64,000 nucleotides of DNA from Marinomonas shanghaiensis. Its GTDB lineage: Bacteria; Pseudomonadota; Gammaproteobacteria; Pseudomonadales; Marinomonadaceae. The position numbers and the translations under genes were made by a program. The stretch covers positions 124,001 to 188,000 of the forward strand of contig NZ_QGOK01000005.1 in the NCBI RefSeq assembly GCF_003259175.1, given 5' to 3'. The notes under the pieces are model-generated. The model was given only the letters and a program-made list of their open reading frames with translations, did not search any database and was not told where the DNA came from. How positions within the stretch are numbered: the first letter of the stretch is position 1; every line of letters starts with the position of its first letter. Below, piece by piece: positions 35,210 to 44,314 of the stretch.

Positions 35210-36435
35210 TGACAGATTACGGCAAACTCGCTCAGTTGGTCATGGACCGCTGTGACGAACTTGGCAAAATCAGTCAAAGCGACGATTGCCTAGATCGTCG
35301 TTATCTCACCAAAGAACACAAACAAGCCAATGGACTGGTGGGCGGCTGGATGCAAGAAGCAGGTATGCACACTTGGCAGGACGAAGCCGGTAACCTTTGG
35401 GGACGCTGGCAAGCCGCAGACCCAGAGGCTCCGCGTTTTATCATGGGCAGTCATTTGGATACCGTGCCAAATGGCGGCCAATACGATGGCATGTTAGGCG
35501 TGATCACGCCGGTGACCTTGATCGCGGCGATGAACGAAGCGGGTATTCGTCTGCCGTTTCACCTTGATGTGGTGGGCTTTGGTGACGAAGAAGGCACGCG
35601 TTTTAGCTCAACCTTGCTTGGCAGTCGCGCGTTGACCGGTCAATGGCCAGCGAGCTGGGCGGATTTAAAAGACAGTGATGGCATTAGCTTGTCGCAAGCC
35701 CTTAACGACTTTGGTTCGGATTTTGCGAGCATTCCTAATGCGGCCATCGCTACTGACAATCTATTGGGTTACCTTGAATTGCACATTGAACAAGGTCCCG
35801 TATTAGAAGACTTGAATCTGCCGGTTGGCGTGGTAAGCGCCATCGCTGGGGCAAAACGTTTTGAATTTAACGTCACCGGCATGGCGGGACACGCTGGTAC
35901 TGTGCCGATGAATTTACGCCAAGATGCCCTTTGTGCCAGCAGTGAAATGATATTGGCGATAGAGAAAGTTGCACAGCAGCATGGCATTGTGGCGACGGTA
36001 GGCCGTATTCAGAATCGTCCTAATGGTGTGAACGTGATTTCGGGTAACACGGGATTTTCTCTTGATATTCGTAGCGAATTTGATGACAAACGCGATGTGG
36101 CTCTGGATGAAATTTTGCAGGAATTAGAGGCCATTGCGGCTCGCCGGAATGTCTGTATTGAACGTAAAGCTACTCATGCTGCCAATGCGGTTCATTGTGA
36201 CGAAAAACTGCAAAGTAAACTGCGCAACGCCATTGAAGCGCAAAGTATGGCTGTTCATACCTTGTTCTCAGGAGCGGGTCATGATGCCATGGCGATTGCG
36301 GATATTTGCCCTGTGGCAATGCTGTTTATGCGTTGCGATAAAGGTATTAGTCATCATCCAGCAGAAGCGATTGATACGCCAGATGTGGCGGTGACCTTGG
36401 CGGTGTTGAGCCATGCGATACAGAATTTGGCCTAA
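35209..36435 (+). CDS. hpxK: Allantoate amidohydrolase (AllC/HpxK-like)
   Basis: 408 aa M20/ArgE-type metalloenzyme. Ligand motifs are GSHLDTVPNGGQYDG, GFGDEEGTRF, LELHIEQGPVLE and SHHPAEA; the dimerisation domain holds AGHAGTVPM. It hydrolyses allantoate to ureidoglycine, ammonia and CO2. It overlaps the aminotransferase gene by the base in TAATG, linking allantoate hydrolysis to use of ureidoglycine. Beta-ureidopropionase and carbamoyl-amino acid hydrolases are the main alternatives. Confidence 0.87.
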   Translation: MTDYGKLAQLVMDRCDELGKISQSDDCLDRRYLTKEHKQANGLVGGWMQEAGMHTWQDEAGNLWGRWQAADPEAPRFIMGSHLDTVPNGGQYDGMLGVITPVTLIAAMNEAGIRLPFHLDVVGFGDEEGTRFSSTLLGSRALTGQWPASWADLKDSDGISLSQALNDFGSDFASIPNAAIATDNLLGYLELHIEQGPVLEDLNLPVGVVSAIAGAKRFEFNVTGMAGHAGTVPMNLRQDALCASSEMILAIEKVAQQHGIVATVGRIQNRPNGVNVISGNTGFSLDIRSEFDDKRDVALDEILQELEAIAARRNVCIERKATHAANAVHCDEKLQSKLRNAIEAQSMAVHTLFSGAGHDAMAIADICPVAMLFMRCDKGISHHPAEAIDTPDVAVTLAVLSHAIQNLA

Positions 36436-37025
36436 AGATTTTGTGGTTAGCTACTCAGCATAATGCCTCGCTCCTTTTGTACTTCACCCAGTATCACGCC
36501 TCGCTCCCCGAGCAGGCTCGAAGAATCGCTCTAGCGTGACTCTGGGTTCAGTGAATAGACGTTTAAGAATTGAATAAATCGAAGCAAACTCGTAGGTCAG
36601 ATGAGACGAGGAACGAGGCGCTTATTGGTAAAAAATAGTGACGGTTGAAGGTGGATGTGACGATTAAAAATGGCACATTATGCCTCGCGCATGATGCCCT
36701 ACGAAAATAACACACCGAAGCAAACTCGTAGGTCAGATGAGACGAGGAACGAGGCGCTTATTGGTAAAAAATAGTGACGGTTGAAGGTGGATGTGACGAT
36801 TAAAAATGGCACATTATGCCTCGCGCATGATGCCCTACGAAAATAACACACCGAAGCAAACTCGTAGGTCAGATGAGACGAGGAACGAGGCGCTTATTGG
36901 TAAAAAATAGTGACGGTTGAAGGTGGATGTGACGATTAAAAATGGCACATTATGCCTCGCGCATGATGCCCTACGAAAATAACACTTAAAGGGATTGGCC
37001 CTTGTTTTAGCTAAAGGATAAATGT
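36436..37025. repeat. Repeat-rich intergenic region
   Basis: 590 bp. Positions 36436-36579 hold two partial GCCTCGCTCC-type copies related to the unit. Positions 36580-36985 hold three identical tandem 136-bp units. The last 40 bp are promoter and ribosome site for the cupin gene. Confidence 0.75.
36580..36985. repeat. Three perfect tandem copies of a 136-bp unit
   Basis: Unit starts at 36580, 36716 and 36852 (CGAAGCAAACTCGTAGGTCA at each). I compared the three copies by eye and found no difference; the third stops 2-3 bases short. Each unit carries GTAGG-TCAGATGAGACGAGG near one end and GCCTCGCGC...CCTACGA at the other, an imperfect hairpin. A recent amplification of a REP-like element is likely. 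Confidence 0.9.
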
Positions 37026-37391
37026 ATGAAATTTACGCGCATTTTTAACGACGATCAAGGTAAAAGCCATTTTGGTGAGGTAGAGCTGGAAGTTCGAGAT
37101 GGCGGTCCCATTGGTTTTTTGTCGGAGCGTTTTCCAGCGGGTGAGATGATTTTTCGTGAAACCCCAAGTGACTACGATTTCAAATGGCATCCAGCGCCAC
37201 AACGTCAGTTTGTGTTTATTATCAAAGGACGTTGTGAGTTCAAGGTGTCGTCTGGTGAAACGCGTCAATTTGGCGCAGGGGATGTGGTCTTGCTAGAAGA
37301 CACCGAAGGCGAAGGCCATTGCAGTAAGGCGTTGTTTAACGAAGTACGCCACTCGATTTTTGTTACCGTGCCAGATGATGTGGTGTTTTAA
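37026..37391 (+). CDS. Small cupin-domain protein
   Basis: 121 aa, a single cupin barrel: PQRQFVFIIKGRCEFKVSSG with FGAGDVVLLEDTEGEGHCSK. The usual His triad is only partly present (WHPAPQRQFVF, GEGHCSK), so metal binding is uncertain. The start follows AAAGGATAA. It lies after the ureide operon and repeat block and may be an accessory protein or regulator domain; the function is unknown. Confidence 0.82.
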   Translation: MKFTRIFNDDQGKSHFGEVELEVRDGGPIGFLSERFPAGEMIFRETPSDYDFKWHPAPQRQFVFIIKGRCEFKVSSGETRQFGAGDVVLLEDTEGEGHCSKALFNEVRHSIFVTVPDDVVF

Positions 37392-37408
37392 ACACTGGTG
37401 AAACGAAT

Positions 37409-37434
37409 CAAAGGGCGCAATGCCCTTTGCTTAT
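37409..37434. terminator. Convergent hairpin after the cupin gene
   Basis: CAAAGGGC-GCAAT-GCCCTTTG with little T-tract (CTTAT). It lies between the cupin and the convergent chemoreceptor stop. Confidence 0.6.
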
Positions 37435-38504
37435 AAGTGAGAGAATAAATAGGTTTGCGATTCTTTTAGTCGCTGATGTATTCCATTGATATGTTTTTCC
37501 ATTGCCATTTGTAGCTGGACTAATTTCTCAATATCGCTGGGGCTGGTTTGCATCATGGACTGCGCCAATGTATCCAATTGCTCGAATTCGCTAGCCATGC
37601 TGACGAAGCTGGACGTATGTCTAAAATCGAATTCGTTATCTGTGCCATTGAAGTACCAATCTGCAACGGCCGTTTCGCGCACGTTCATCATGGTGTCCTT
37701 ACCGGTAATGACATTGATCAGGCAGCTTGTCTGCCAGTTGTTCAGTTCCAGCAATGATGCGCAAACGTGAGAATATGCCATGGATTTATAGCTCGCTTCC
37801 ATGAGGCCTTGTGTGCTTTCGGCGGTTTTGTTGAACGAGTGATTGAGGTTTTCACAGGTTTGACTAACGCTTAACGTATTTTCATGCAGCTTTTCGATCT
37901 GTTGGCTAACCTTGATTGTGCGATTATCGATGCGGCTCACTAAGGCAGAAATCTGCTCGCTGGAATCCTTAGCTTTGGTTGCCAAGGTTCTCACTTCGTC
38001 TGCGACGACTGCAAACCCACGACCATGCTCACCTGCCCGTGCGGCTTCAATAGCGGCATTTAATGCCAATAGGTTGGTTTGTTCCGAGATACTCTGAATA
38101 GTATCGGTAAAGCCTTTGATTTCATTGGCAATATCTTTTAGTCCGTTTACATCTTCTAGGCTGAGTTGTGTTTGGCTGGCAATGTTATGTAATGCAGTAG
38201 ATAGTTGATTAATATCTGCTTTGTTTTTCTCAATGTCCTCGTTACTGCCTTCTGCTGCGCTCATGGGTTCGAATAATAATTCTAAGACCTGATTGATGGC
38301 GTCAAAGGCTTGTTGGTTGAGTTTTTTTTGTGGCAAGAAAAAACGTTTATCGAGTTGAGTGGTAGGTGCATTTGACGATGCGTTTCTGAGTGATTCAATG
38401 GTTGCGGTCAGCTCAGATACGTCGGTTTCAAGTGCCTGCTTCTCAGCGGTTACTTTAGCTAAATCATTTTCCAAAATTTGGAAACGCTTTTTGTTCAACC
38501 ACAT
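37431..38504 (-). CDS. Soluble methyl-accepting chemotaxis-like protein with CZB-like tail
   Basis: 357 aa without TM segments. Residues 5-45 are coiled coil. The signalling tip [20 protein letters not shown] and [20 protein letters not shown] are intact, so it can couple to CheA or to a diguanylate cyclase. The tail (about 225-355) has an ELNNW and [14 protein letters not shown] layout like CZB zinc-sensor domains, but the canonical His and Cys ligands are not all seen. It may be degenerate. It is monocistronic. Confidence 0.8.
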   Translation of the reverse strand: MWLNKKRFQILENDLAKVTAEKQALETDVSELTATIESLRNASSNAPTTQLDKRFFLPQKKLNQQAFDAINQVLELLFEPMSAAEGSNEDIEKNKADINQLSTALHNIASQTQLSLEDVNGLKDIANEIKGFTDTIQSISEQTNLLALNAAIEAARAGEHGRGFAVVADEVRTLATKAKDSSEQISALVSRIDNRTIKVSQQIEKLHENTLSVSQTCENLNHSFNKTAESTQGLMEASYKSMAYSHVCASLLELNNWQTSCLINVITGKDTMMNVRETAVADWYFNGTDNEFDFRHTSSFVSMASEFEQLDTLAQSMMQTSPSDIEKLVQLQMAMEKHINGIHQRLKESQTYLFSHL

Positions 38505-38563
38505 AGACTGTCCTTTTTAGGAGCGTTGAGAATGAATAATTTATTCAGCAAAAAATACCAATT

Positions 38564-38595
38564 GTAAAAAACAACGCCGTTTAGGGCGGCGTTGG
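38564..38595 (-). terminator. Rho-independent terminator of the amine cluster
   Basis: On the minus strand, CAACGCCG pairs with CGGCGTTG with an intervening CCCTAAA, then TTTTTT. It follows the permease gene at 38617. Confidence 0.82.
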
Positions 38596-38616
38596 TTGAT
38601 CATAATGGTGATCTAT

Positions 38617-40017
38617 TTATTTTGAGTCAGGCTCAAATAAGCCTCGCTTCATGAAGAGCTTCACCCATATCGCGCCAATGACACACAGTGCCAGTAATAT
38701 ACCGCCAGTGATGCTGTACACCATTTCGGTCATTTCTGGTGAAGGTGAGTTGTTCAAGGCAACATACAGCATGGCCGCAATACCTAAAATTTGTGGTAAT
38801 GGATAGAAAGGCGTGCGGTATGGACGAGGATGATTTGGCATACGCTTGCGCAATACGATGACATTGATGTGGGCGACGATGTAAGCCAATAGCCAGCTGG
38901 TGGTGGCGGCAATGACTAACGTAATCAATGAATCAATTCCTAAGGCGAAGTAGGGAACAGTGGTTAATCCAGTGATCATGATGATGCCAATCCAAGGTGC
39001 ATCAAAGCGGTTTTTGGCCTTTAATTGGGGGAAAGCTTGACCTTGTTCTGCCATGCCTTGAAGCATTCTTGGGACGGCAGCCAGAATGGTATTCATCGTG
39101 CTACATGTCGCGGCCAATGCCATGATGGTAGCAATAACCAAACCACTCTGGCCAAATACAGCGCTGGCATAATCCAAAAATGGAAGAGGTGCACCAACTA
39201 ATTCTTCGGTATTTAAGTAAAGGCTCGCCCCATACACAAAGGCGCTGAATATTAAAAAAATCATTAATAAGGACAGATGCATAGCGCGTGGAATGTTTTT
39301 TGTTGGAGAGTTAACCTCTTTGATTAGTGGGCAGATAAACTCGACACCGACCATAGTCCATAATGCCAAGCCAACTAGACCAATAAAACTACCATCCATC
39401 ACGCCACCAAAGCTCCAATCTACCGTCGTTCCGCTTAATTCAGGATGGGGTTCGTTTGCTCCAGTAATGGCTACTGCACCAATGATGATTAAGGCACTGA
39501 CCAAAATGAACGCTAGCAAGTTTTGAATTCGCGCAAATACGTCAGTACCAATGAGGTTGGTAATGGCGAAAACAAATAGGATGAGTAAGGGTATTACCTT
39601 TTCAGGCAGCATTCCTGGAAACAGTTCTCCCAGCATGGCGTCGACCAAAAACATTTCCACTGGCAGCGCAAGTACGGCTACGACAACGTAGCCTGCAAAC
39701 ACTGAAACGATAGCAGGGAAGTGTCCGATGGCTTTTTGAGTATAGGTTGCTAATGTTCCTTCCTCTGGAAACATCAATGATAACTCAGCGAAGCTCATGG
39801 CGTTAAATTGAGCCAGAATGAGTGCTGTAACCATAGCGGCAATAAAACTCATGCCACCAATTCCTATGCCTTGCAGAGCCGATATCATCGCACCTTGCAC
39901 AATGACTAAGCCGATACAAATTGCCATCATGGTTGGCAATCTCATTTTTGATTTTTTGGAATTTGTCGCTGATAAGTCAGCTGTCGTTATCGTTCCTGAA
40001 CTTGTGATACTGCTCAT
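38617..40017 (-). CDS. APC-family amino acid/amine permease
   Basis: 466 aa, about 12 TM segments of the APC superfamily. AELSLMFPEEGTLATYTQKA and GVEFICPLIKEVNSPTKNIP are APC landmarks. It probably imports the substrate of the FAD oxidase upstream on the same strand. An AGGAAC site precedes the ATG, and a terminator follows. The substrate is inferred to be an amine or amino acid. Confidence 0.92.
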   Translation of the reverse strand: MSSITSSGTITTADLSATNSKKSKMRLPTMMAICIGLVIVQGAMISALQGIGIGGMSFIAAMVTALILAQFNAMSFAELSLMFPEEGTLATYTQKAIGHFPAIVSVFAGYVVVAVLALPVEMFLVDAMLGELFPGMLPEKVIPLLILFVFAITNLIGTDVFARIQNLLAFILVSALIIIGAVAITGANEPHPELSGTTVDWSFGGVMDGSFIGLVGLALWTMVGVEFICPLIKEVNSPTKNIPRAMHLSLLMIFLIFSAFVYGASLYLNTEELVGAPLPFLDYASAVFGQSGLVIATIMALAATCSTMNTILAAVPRMLQGMAEQGQAFPQLKAKNRFDAPWIGIIMITGLTTVPYFALGIDSLITLVIAATTSWLLAYIVAHINVIVLRKRMPNHPRPYRTPFYPLPQILGIAAMLYVALNNSPSPEMTEMVYSITGGILLALCVIGAIWVKLFMKRGLFEPDSK

Positions 40018-40058
40018 TTTTTTGTTCCTTTTGTTAATAGGGAACCATCTTGTAGACG

Positions 40059-41351
40059 TTAGAACCGATCGAATCGATAGGGACTTGGGTCAACGATGGG
40101 GGGGACATTCGAAACAATATCTGCAGCAAGTTGCCCTGCTGCAGGACCGGTACCAAAACCATGACCAGAAAAGCCAGTGGCTACTGTCAGTCCAGGTATT
40201 GTGTTGATACGGTCGATCACCGGCGTTGAGTCCGGTGTGATATCAATTAAACCTGCCCACGATTCTTCTATTTTTGTATTTTTAAACATGGGCCAGGCAC
40301 TGATGGTGTTATTCATAGCATCGTTAAGGAGGCCATGATTAACCTGCGGTTCGCACACGCGAACGTGTTCGAATGGGGTTTTGCTATTGGCATGCCAGGA
40401 TCTGGGCATGGCTAAGTCACGAAGGAAGGTGCCGTTCAGAGCAATATTCAACGAGTCTTTACCATGCTTTAGTTGGTCTCTAAACTTTAGACCGATTTTT
40501 AGGTGATCTAGGGTGATTGGCGCATCCACTTTGCCGCGCTGCATGATGATAAAACCACCATCTTTGTGTTTGCGGAATGAAAAGTCTGGGCCGCCAACAG
40601 CGATTTCAGTTGGGCCTTCGACAGGCGCGGTTCTTAATACGGACGCAATGACGGGTAGGGTCGGCAAGGACACACCAAGGTTTCCGAGAAAACGGCGCGA
40701 CCATGCACCTCCCGCGAGCAAGACTTGCTCACAGCGAATTTCCCCTTTTTCGGTGACCACTGCGCTGATTTTCCCCGCTGTGGTTGATAATGTTCGCACG
40801 GCACATTGCTGAACGATAATGGCGCCTTTTTTTATGGCTGCTTTGGCGATTGCACTGGTGGCAATTGTGGGCTCTGCGCGTCCATCTGAAGGCGTATAAA
40901 TAGCCCCCACCCATTTCCCTTGACCATGTGGAACATGTTTGTCGATTTCTTTCGGGCTAAGGAGTTGTGAGCCTAGATCAAGCGGTTGAACTGACTTTGA
41001 CCATGCTTCGTAAAGAGCCATTTGCTCGTCTGTTTTGGCTAAAAACATAATGCCGGATTGTTTATAACCAACTGACTGTCCAATCCGCTCTGGCATTTCA
41101 GCCCACAGACGGTCTGCAGCCTGTGCCAGTGGTACATCATTGGCGTGGCGGCTGGTTTTACGGATCCAACCTAGGTTGCGAGATGATTGCTCACCCGCAA
41201 TGTGGCCTTTTTCTAATAACACGACGGGAATATTTCGTTCTGCTAGCGTCAGTGCCGCCGTGATACCCACAATGCCCCCACCGATAATAACGACGCTGGT
41301 TGAGTCCGGTAATTCATTGGTGGTGTGAACGGCATCAAGCATTTTAGTCAT
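40059..41351 (-). CDS. FAD-dependent amine/D-amino-acid oxidase (DAO family)
   Basis: 430 aa. N-terminal Rossmann motif VVIIGGGIVGITAALTLAE and the later DSTPVIDRINTIPGLTVATGFSGHGF are the DAO fingerprints. Such enzymes oxidise amines or N-methyl amino acids to imines, feeding H2O2 or quinone. It lies between the APC permease and the RidA-like gene. A putrescine, tyramine or sarcosine-type amine is possible but not provable here. Confidence 0.9.
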   Translation of the reverse strand: MTKMLDAVHTTNELPDSTSVVIIGGGIVGITAALTLAERNIPVVLLEKGHIAGEQSSRNLGWIRKTSRHANDVPLAQAADRLWAEMPERIGQSVGYKQSGIMFLAKTDEQMALYEAWSKSVQPLDLGSQLLSPKEIDKHVPHGQGKWVGAIYTPSDGRAEPTIATSAIAKAAIKKGAIIVQQCAVRTLSTTAGKISAVVTEKGEIRCEQVLLAGGAWSRRFLGNLGVSLPTLPVIASVLRTAPVEGPTEIAVGGPDFSFRKHKDGGFIIMQRGKVDAPITLDHLKIGLKFRDQLKHGKDSLNIALNGTFLRDLAMPRSWHANSKTPFEHVRVCEPQVNHGLLNDAMNNTISAWPMFKNTKIEESWAGLIDITPDSTPVIDRINTIPGLTVATGFSGHGFGTGPAAGQLAADIVSNVPPIVDPSPYRFDRF

Positions 41352-41377
41352 GATTTACTTCCTAAAAATCTCATCAA

Positions 41378-41404
41378 GCCCGATGACAACCATCGGGCCT
41401 TTTT
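41378..41404. terminator. Intercistronic hairpin between RidA-like and FAD genes
   Basis: GCCCGATG-ACAAC-CATCGGGC with CTTTTT on the plus strand only. The minus strand, which is the one transcribed, has no close T-tract, so it may be an mRNA processing or attenuation element. Confidence 0.5.
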
Positions 41405-41406
41405 CG

Positions 41407-41835
41407 TTATTTCGCGGTGTTGGTATGGATTATTTCTACTTCTGCGCTAGATGCGCCACGAAAGGCGGTGACTTCCAGTTCCATTTTGTAGATGGTTGAG
41501 CCAAGCGGTGGACAGGTCACTGTGGTCGCAGGATCCACGCCACGAAATTTTTCTCCCACTAACGCCATCACAGTGTGGGTGTCTTCTGGGTTCTGAATAA
41601 AAACACGTGACATCACCACGTCTTTTAAACTCGCGCCGACGGTTTTCAGAGCGGCTTCGACATTGTGGAAGACTTGGTGTGTTTGCTCTAGCAGGTCTTC
41701 TGGGATTTCTTTGGTATCAGGGTTCCGTCCTGCGGTATTGGAAACAAAGATCCAATTGTCGACGCACACCAGACGAGAGTAGCTGCTGATTTCTTCGAGT
41801 TTTGAGCCGGTTTTTACTTTGATGATTTTTGTCAT
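41407..41835 (-). CDS. RidA (YjgF/UK114)-family protein, non-canonical
   Basis: 142 aa. The C-terminal MELEVTAFRG and SLKDVVMSRVFIQNPEDTH fit RidA trimers, which hydrolyse reactive imines. The strand holding the canonical catalytic Arg105 here reads ATTVTCPPLG, so no Arg is there, placing it in a Rid subgroup of uncertain activity. It is sandwiched between the OCD-like and FAD oxidase genes, so it may clear imines from the oxidase. Confidence 0.85.
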   Translation of the reverse strand: MTKIIKVKTGSKLEEISSYSRLVCVDNWIFVSNTAGRNPDTKEIPEDLLEQTHQVFHNVEAALKTVGASLKDVVMSRVFIQNPEDTHTVMALVGEKFRGVDPATTVTCPPLGSTIYKMELEVTAFRGASSAEVEIIHTNTAK

Positions 41836-41880
41836 ATTTGTCTTTTAAACCTGTGTCCAAAGGAAAAATTAGTGAAGGTG

Positions 41881-43032
41881 TTATCTCAGTACTGGGGTTT
41901 CCCAAAGATTTAATTTCACGCCAATCTTTTGTTCGACCGCATTGCGATACACCTTGGTTGCCCATGCCACGTCTTCTACTGGCATGCCGCCCACTGACAT
42001 GATGATTATCTCTTCATCATTTATGCGGCCAGGAGCATCACCTGCGGTGATTTTTCCGATGTCTTCTAGATCATCTAATGTGATTTTGCCTTCGGCGATC
42101 ATGTCCATGAATCGTACGCCCGGCAGAGGGATATGGTTGTGGGCAGGCTTTGGCACTTCTTCGTACCAAGCTTGGTAAAGACCTGTGTTGTCGAGCACTT
42201 TGCGCACATCATTTTGTTCCATGCCATCGTCTAGGCTGCAGTAAGCCGGCATAACAAGGAAAGTGCCCGGTTTCACCCACTCGCGTTTCACTATAGGGTA
42301 AGTTGACGGGTCACCGGTTACGCCAGAGTTGCAGTAGGTGACGATGTCAGAGCCGCGTACGACGTCTTCTAAGGTGTCGACAACCTGAACATGGGTGATT
42401 TGTGGGAAGGTCTCATTGACCCATTCAATAAAGACATCGAGGCTTTTTTGTCCGCGGCCTTTCACTTTGATCGTATCGATTTCAGGGCAAACTGCCATAA
42501 AGGCTGCAACCGCCGTTTTACCCATGACACCTGGTCCAAGTAGACCGATGACTTTAGCGTCTTTACGAGCAAGATAACGTGCACCCACACCCGGAACCGC
42601 ACCAGTACGGTAGGCAGAAAGTAGGTTGGCTGACATATACGCCATTGGAGCGCCGGTATCTGTGTCGCTTAAGGTGAACATGAGGATTGAACGTGGCAAG
42701 CCTTTTTCTCGGTTCGCAATATTTGATCCATACCATTTCACACCAGACGTTTGAAAGCTTCCTCCAAGGTAAGCAGGCATCGCCATCAAGCGACGGTCTG
42801 CGGTGGGTTTGGGCATGGTAGGAAAAGGTGATTCATCTGGGAAGGTGATCATAGCACCGTGGGAATCGCTGTTTGGTCCTGCCATACGGTAGTCACCGGT
42901 GTACAACAGGGTGAACATCTCATCCATGGTGTCTACGCACTGGGACATATTCATTACACCCGCTTTAATCATGTCTTGTTCAGAGAGATAGATAAAATCA
43001 ATAGTCGTGTTTTCGGTCGTCGTTACAGACAT
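41881..43032 (-). CDS. Ornithine cyclodeaminase/mu-crystallin-family protein
   Basis: 383 aa. The Rossmann motif GLLGPGVMGKTAVAAF and the N-terminal RRLMAMPAYLGGSFQTSGVK fit the OCD/mu-crystallin superfamily of ketimine reductases and cyclodeaminases. It is longer than typical OCD and resembles the component annotated as tyramine oxidase subunit B; I am not certain of that name. It is the first gene of a four-gene operon (OCD, RidA-like, FAD oxidase, APC permease) divergent from an AraC regulator. Confidence 0.83.
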   Translation of the reverse strand: MSVTTTENTTIDFIYLSEQDMIKAGVMNMSQCVDTMDEMFTLLYTGDYRMAGPNSDSHGAMITFPDESPFPTMPKPTADRRLMAMPAYLGGSFQTSGVKWYGSNIANREKGLPRSILMFTLSDTDTGAPMAYMSANLLSAYRTGAVPGVGARYLARKDAKVIGLLGPGVMGKTAVAAFMAVCPEIDTIKVKGRGQKSLDVFIEWVNETFPQITHVQVVDTLEDVVRGSDIVTYCNSGVTGDPSTYPIVKREWVKPGTFLVMPAYCSLDDGMEQNDVRKVLDNTGLYQAWYEEVPKPAHNHIPLPGVRFMDMIAEGKITLDDLEDIGKITAGDAPGRINDEEIIIMSVGGMPVEDVAWATKVYRNAVEQKIGVKLNLWETPVLR

Positions 43033-43256
43033 AACATCACCTTAAAAAGTTGGAAAAATTGTGTGTTTCCGTGCTTTGCTCGAGTTGTTGTTTCGCTGAT
43101 GGAGAGCCTTCTTGGGCAGCGGATGATTTTGATCCTAGAGGCTTGTTTTTTTCCCGTATTGAACTTTTGCGACACGATGAAATAGATATTTATCACCATA
43201 GAATTGGCATCTGGTTTGCAAAATTAAAAGATCATTTTGGTAAGCTGGTGCGGGTC

Positions 43257-44090
43257 ATGTTGAAAGATTCTGTGTACGATCGAGTTTCAGAAATTCACTC
43301 CGAACAACCGTGGTTTGTACTGGGTGCAGCTCGGGATTTTTTGCTCTATCACTCTGATATTCCAGAAATTTCTCATTTCTACAGTTTTGAAGCAGATCCA
43401 TATACTGAACAAGTGTTGGCCATTCCGGATGGGTGTGTGGATATTTTGTTTGACTGTGATGAGTGTCGACCAACAGCGAAAGTGTGCGGTACGACATTAG
43501 AAGCGACTAATGCGGAATTTATTCATAACCATCGATATTTTGGGGTGAGATTTGCGCCTGGTTTGACTCCCGATTTCTTACAGGCTTCGGCCAATGAATT
43601 GATCGAACATCAGCTCAACCTTTTAGATGTAGCACCTATTGCATCGATCATATTTGAGCAAATCATACGTTGTTCAGTGTTTGCTGATCAGGTCGCTATT
43701 TTTGAAAAATTCTATGCAAACCAATGTGCTAGAAAGTCTTCAAAGCTAACTTTGTTTGCGGTGAATGAAATCTTTGTTCATAAAGGAAATATACAAATTC
43801 AGGATTTAGCCGAATCAACGGGTTGCAGTACACGCACCATTCAGCGTCAGTTCCTTGCGGATATGGGCATGTCACCAAAAGCCTTTAGCCGAATAATTCG
43901 TTGTCAATCTGCGGTCTATGATCTTAATCACAGCAAAAATGTGACATTTGCTGATTTGGCCTTTGATCTTGGTTTCAGTGATCAATCGCATTTTCTAAGA
44001 GAGTTTAAGAAACTTGTCAGTGTGACGCCATTGGACTATTTGCATCGAGTGAAGCAAGAGGCTTACGTCGCGCGATTGCGCTATTTTTGA
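43257..44090 (+). CDS. AraC-family regulator of the amine cluster
   Basis: 277 aa from ATG 43257. A longer frame from 43050 would add 69 Cys-rich residues that overlap the promoter of the divergent operon, so I reject it. The C-terminal HTH pair is IQIQDLAESTGCSTRTIQRQ and VTFADLAFDLGFSDQSHFLR. The N-terminal sensor has the DUF6597-like GCVDILFDCDE. Its divergent position relative to the OCD-led operon implies regulation of it. Confidence 0.88.
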   Translation: MLKDSVYDRVSEIHSEQPWFVLGAARDFLLYHSDIPEISHFYSFEADPYTEQVLAIPDGCVDILFDCDECRPTAKVCGTTLEATNAEFIHNHRYFGVRFAPGLTPDFLQASANELIEHQLNLLDVAPIASIIFEQIIRCSVFADQVAIFEKFYANQCARKSSKLTLFAVNEIFVHKGNIQIQDLAESTGCSTRTIQRQFLADMGMSPKAFSRIIRCQSAVYDLNHSKNVTFADLAFDLGFSDQSHFLREFKKLVSVTPLDYLHRVKQEAYVARLRYF

Positions 44091-44260
44091 GCCAAGTTGG
44101 TCTATTTTTCATGGTATTGCACCCAAGCTGTGCAGTATCTCTCTCGCTATATCTACGCTTTTTTAAACCTTATCCTCTTTTTTATCTTGTACTCATCATT
44201 TTTTGTCGGATTCAGGAGATGATTTGCCCCATTTTAAACAAGAGTAATGTTTGTGAGGAT

Positions 44261-44279
44261 GATAATTGTTATTATAACG
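44261..44279 (+). promoter_or_regulatory. Fur box candidate upstream of the siderophore ABC operon
   Basis: GATAATTGTTATTATAACG matches 12 of 19 bases of the consensus Fur box and lies 36 bp before the binding-protein start. Confidence 0.55.
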
Positions 44280-44314
44280 TTTTGTTAAAATAACAATGAA
44301 GGAAGTTCCTCAAG

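Noticed and set aside
36580..36985. Repeat block considered as a CRISPR array
   Set aside because: The three units are contiguous 136-bp copies with no spacers and no cas genes nearby.
43050..43256. N-terminal extension of the AraC-like protein
   Set aside because: The Cys-rich stretch overlaps the promoter of the divergent operon and lacks AraC features; the start at 43257 was used.
44087..44293. 68-codon frame after the AraC gene
   Set aside because: Hydrophobic low-complexity frame overlapping the upstream stop and lacking a ribosome site; not a gene.
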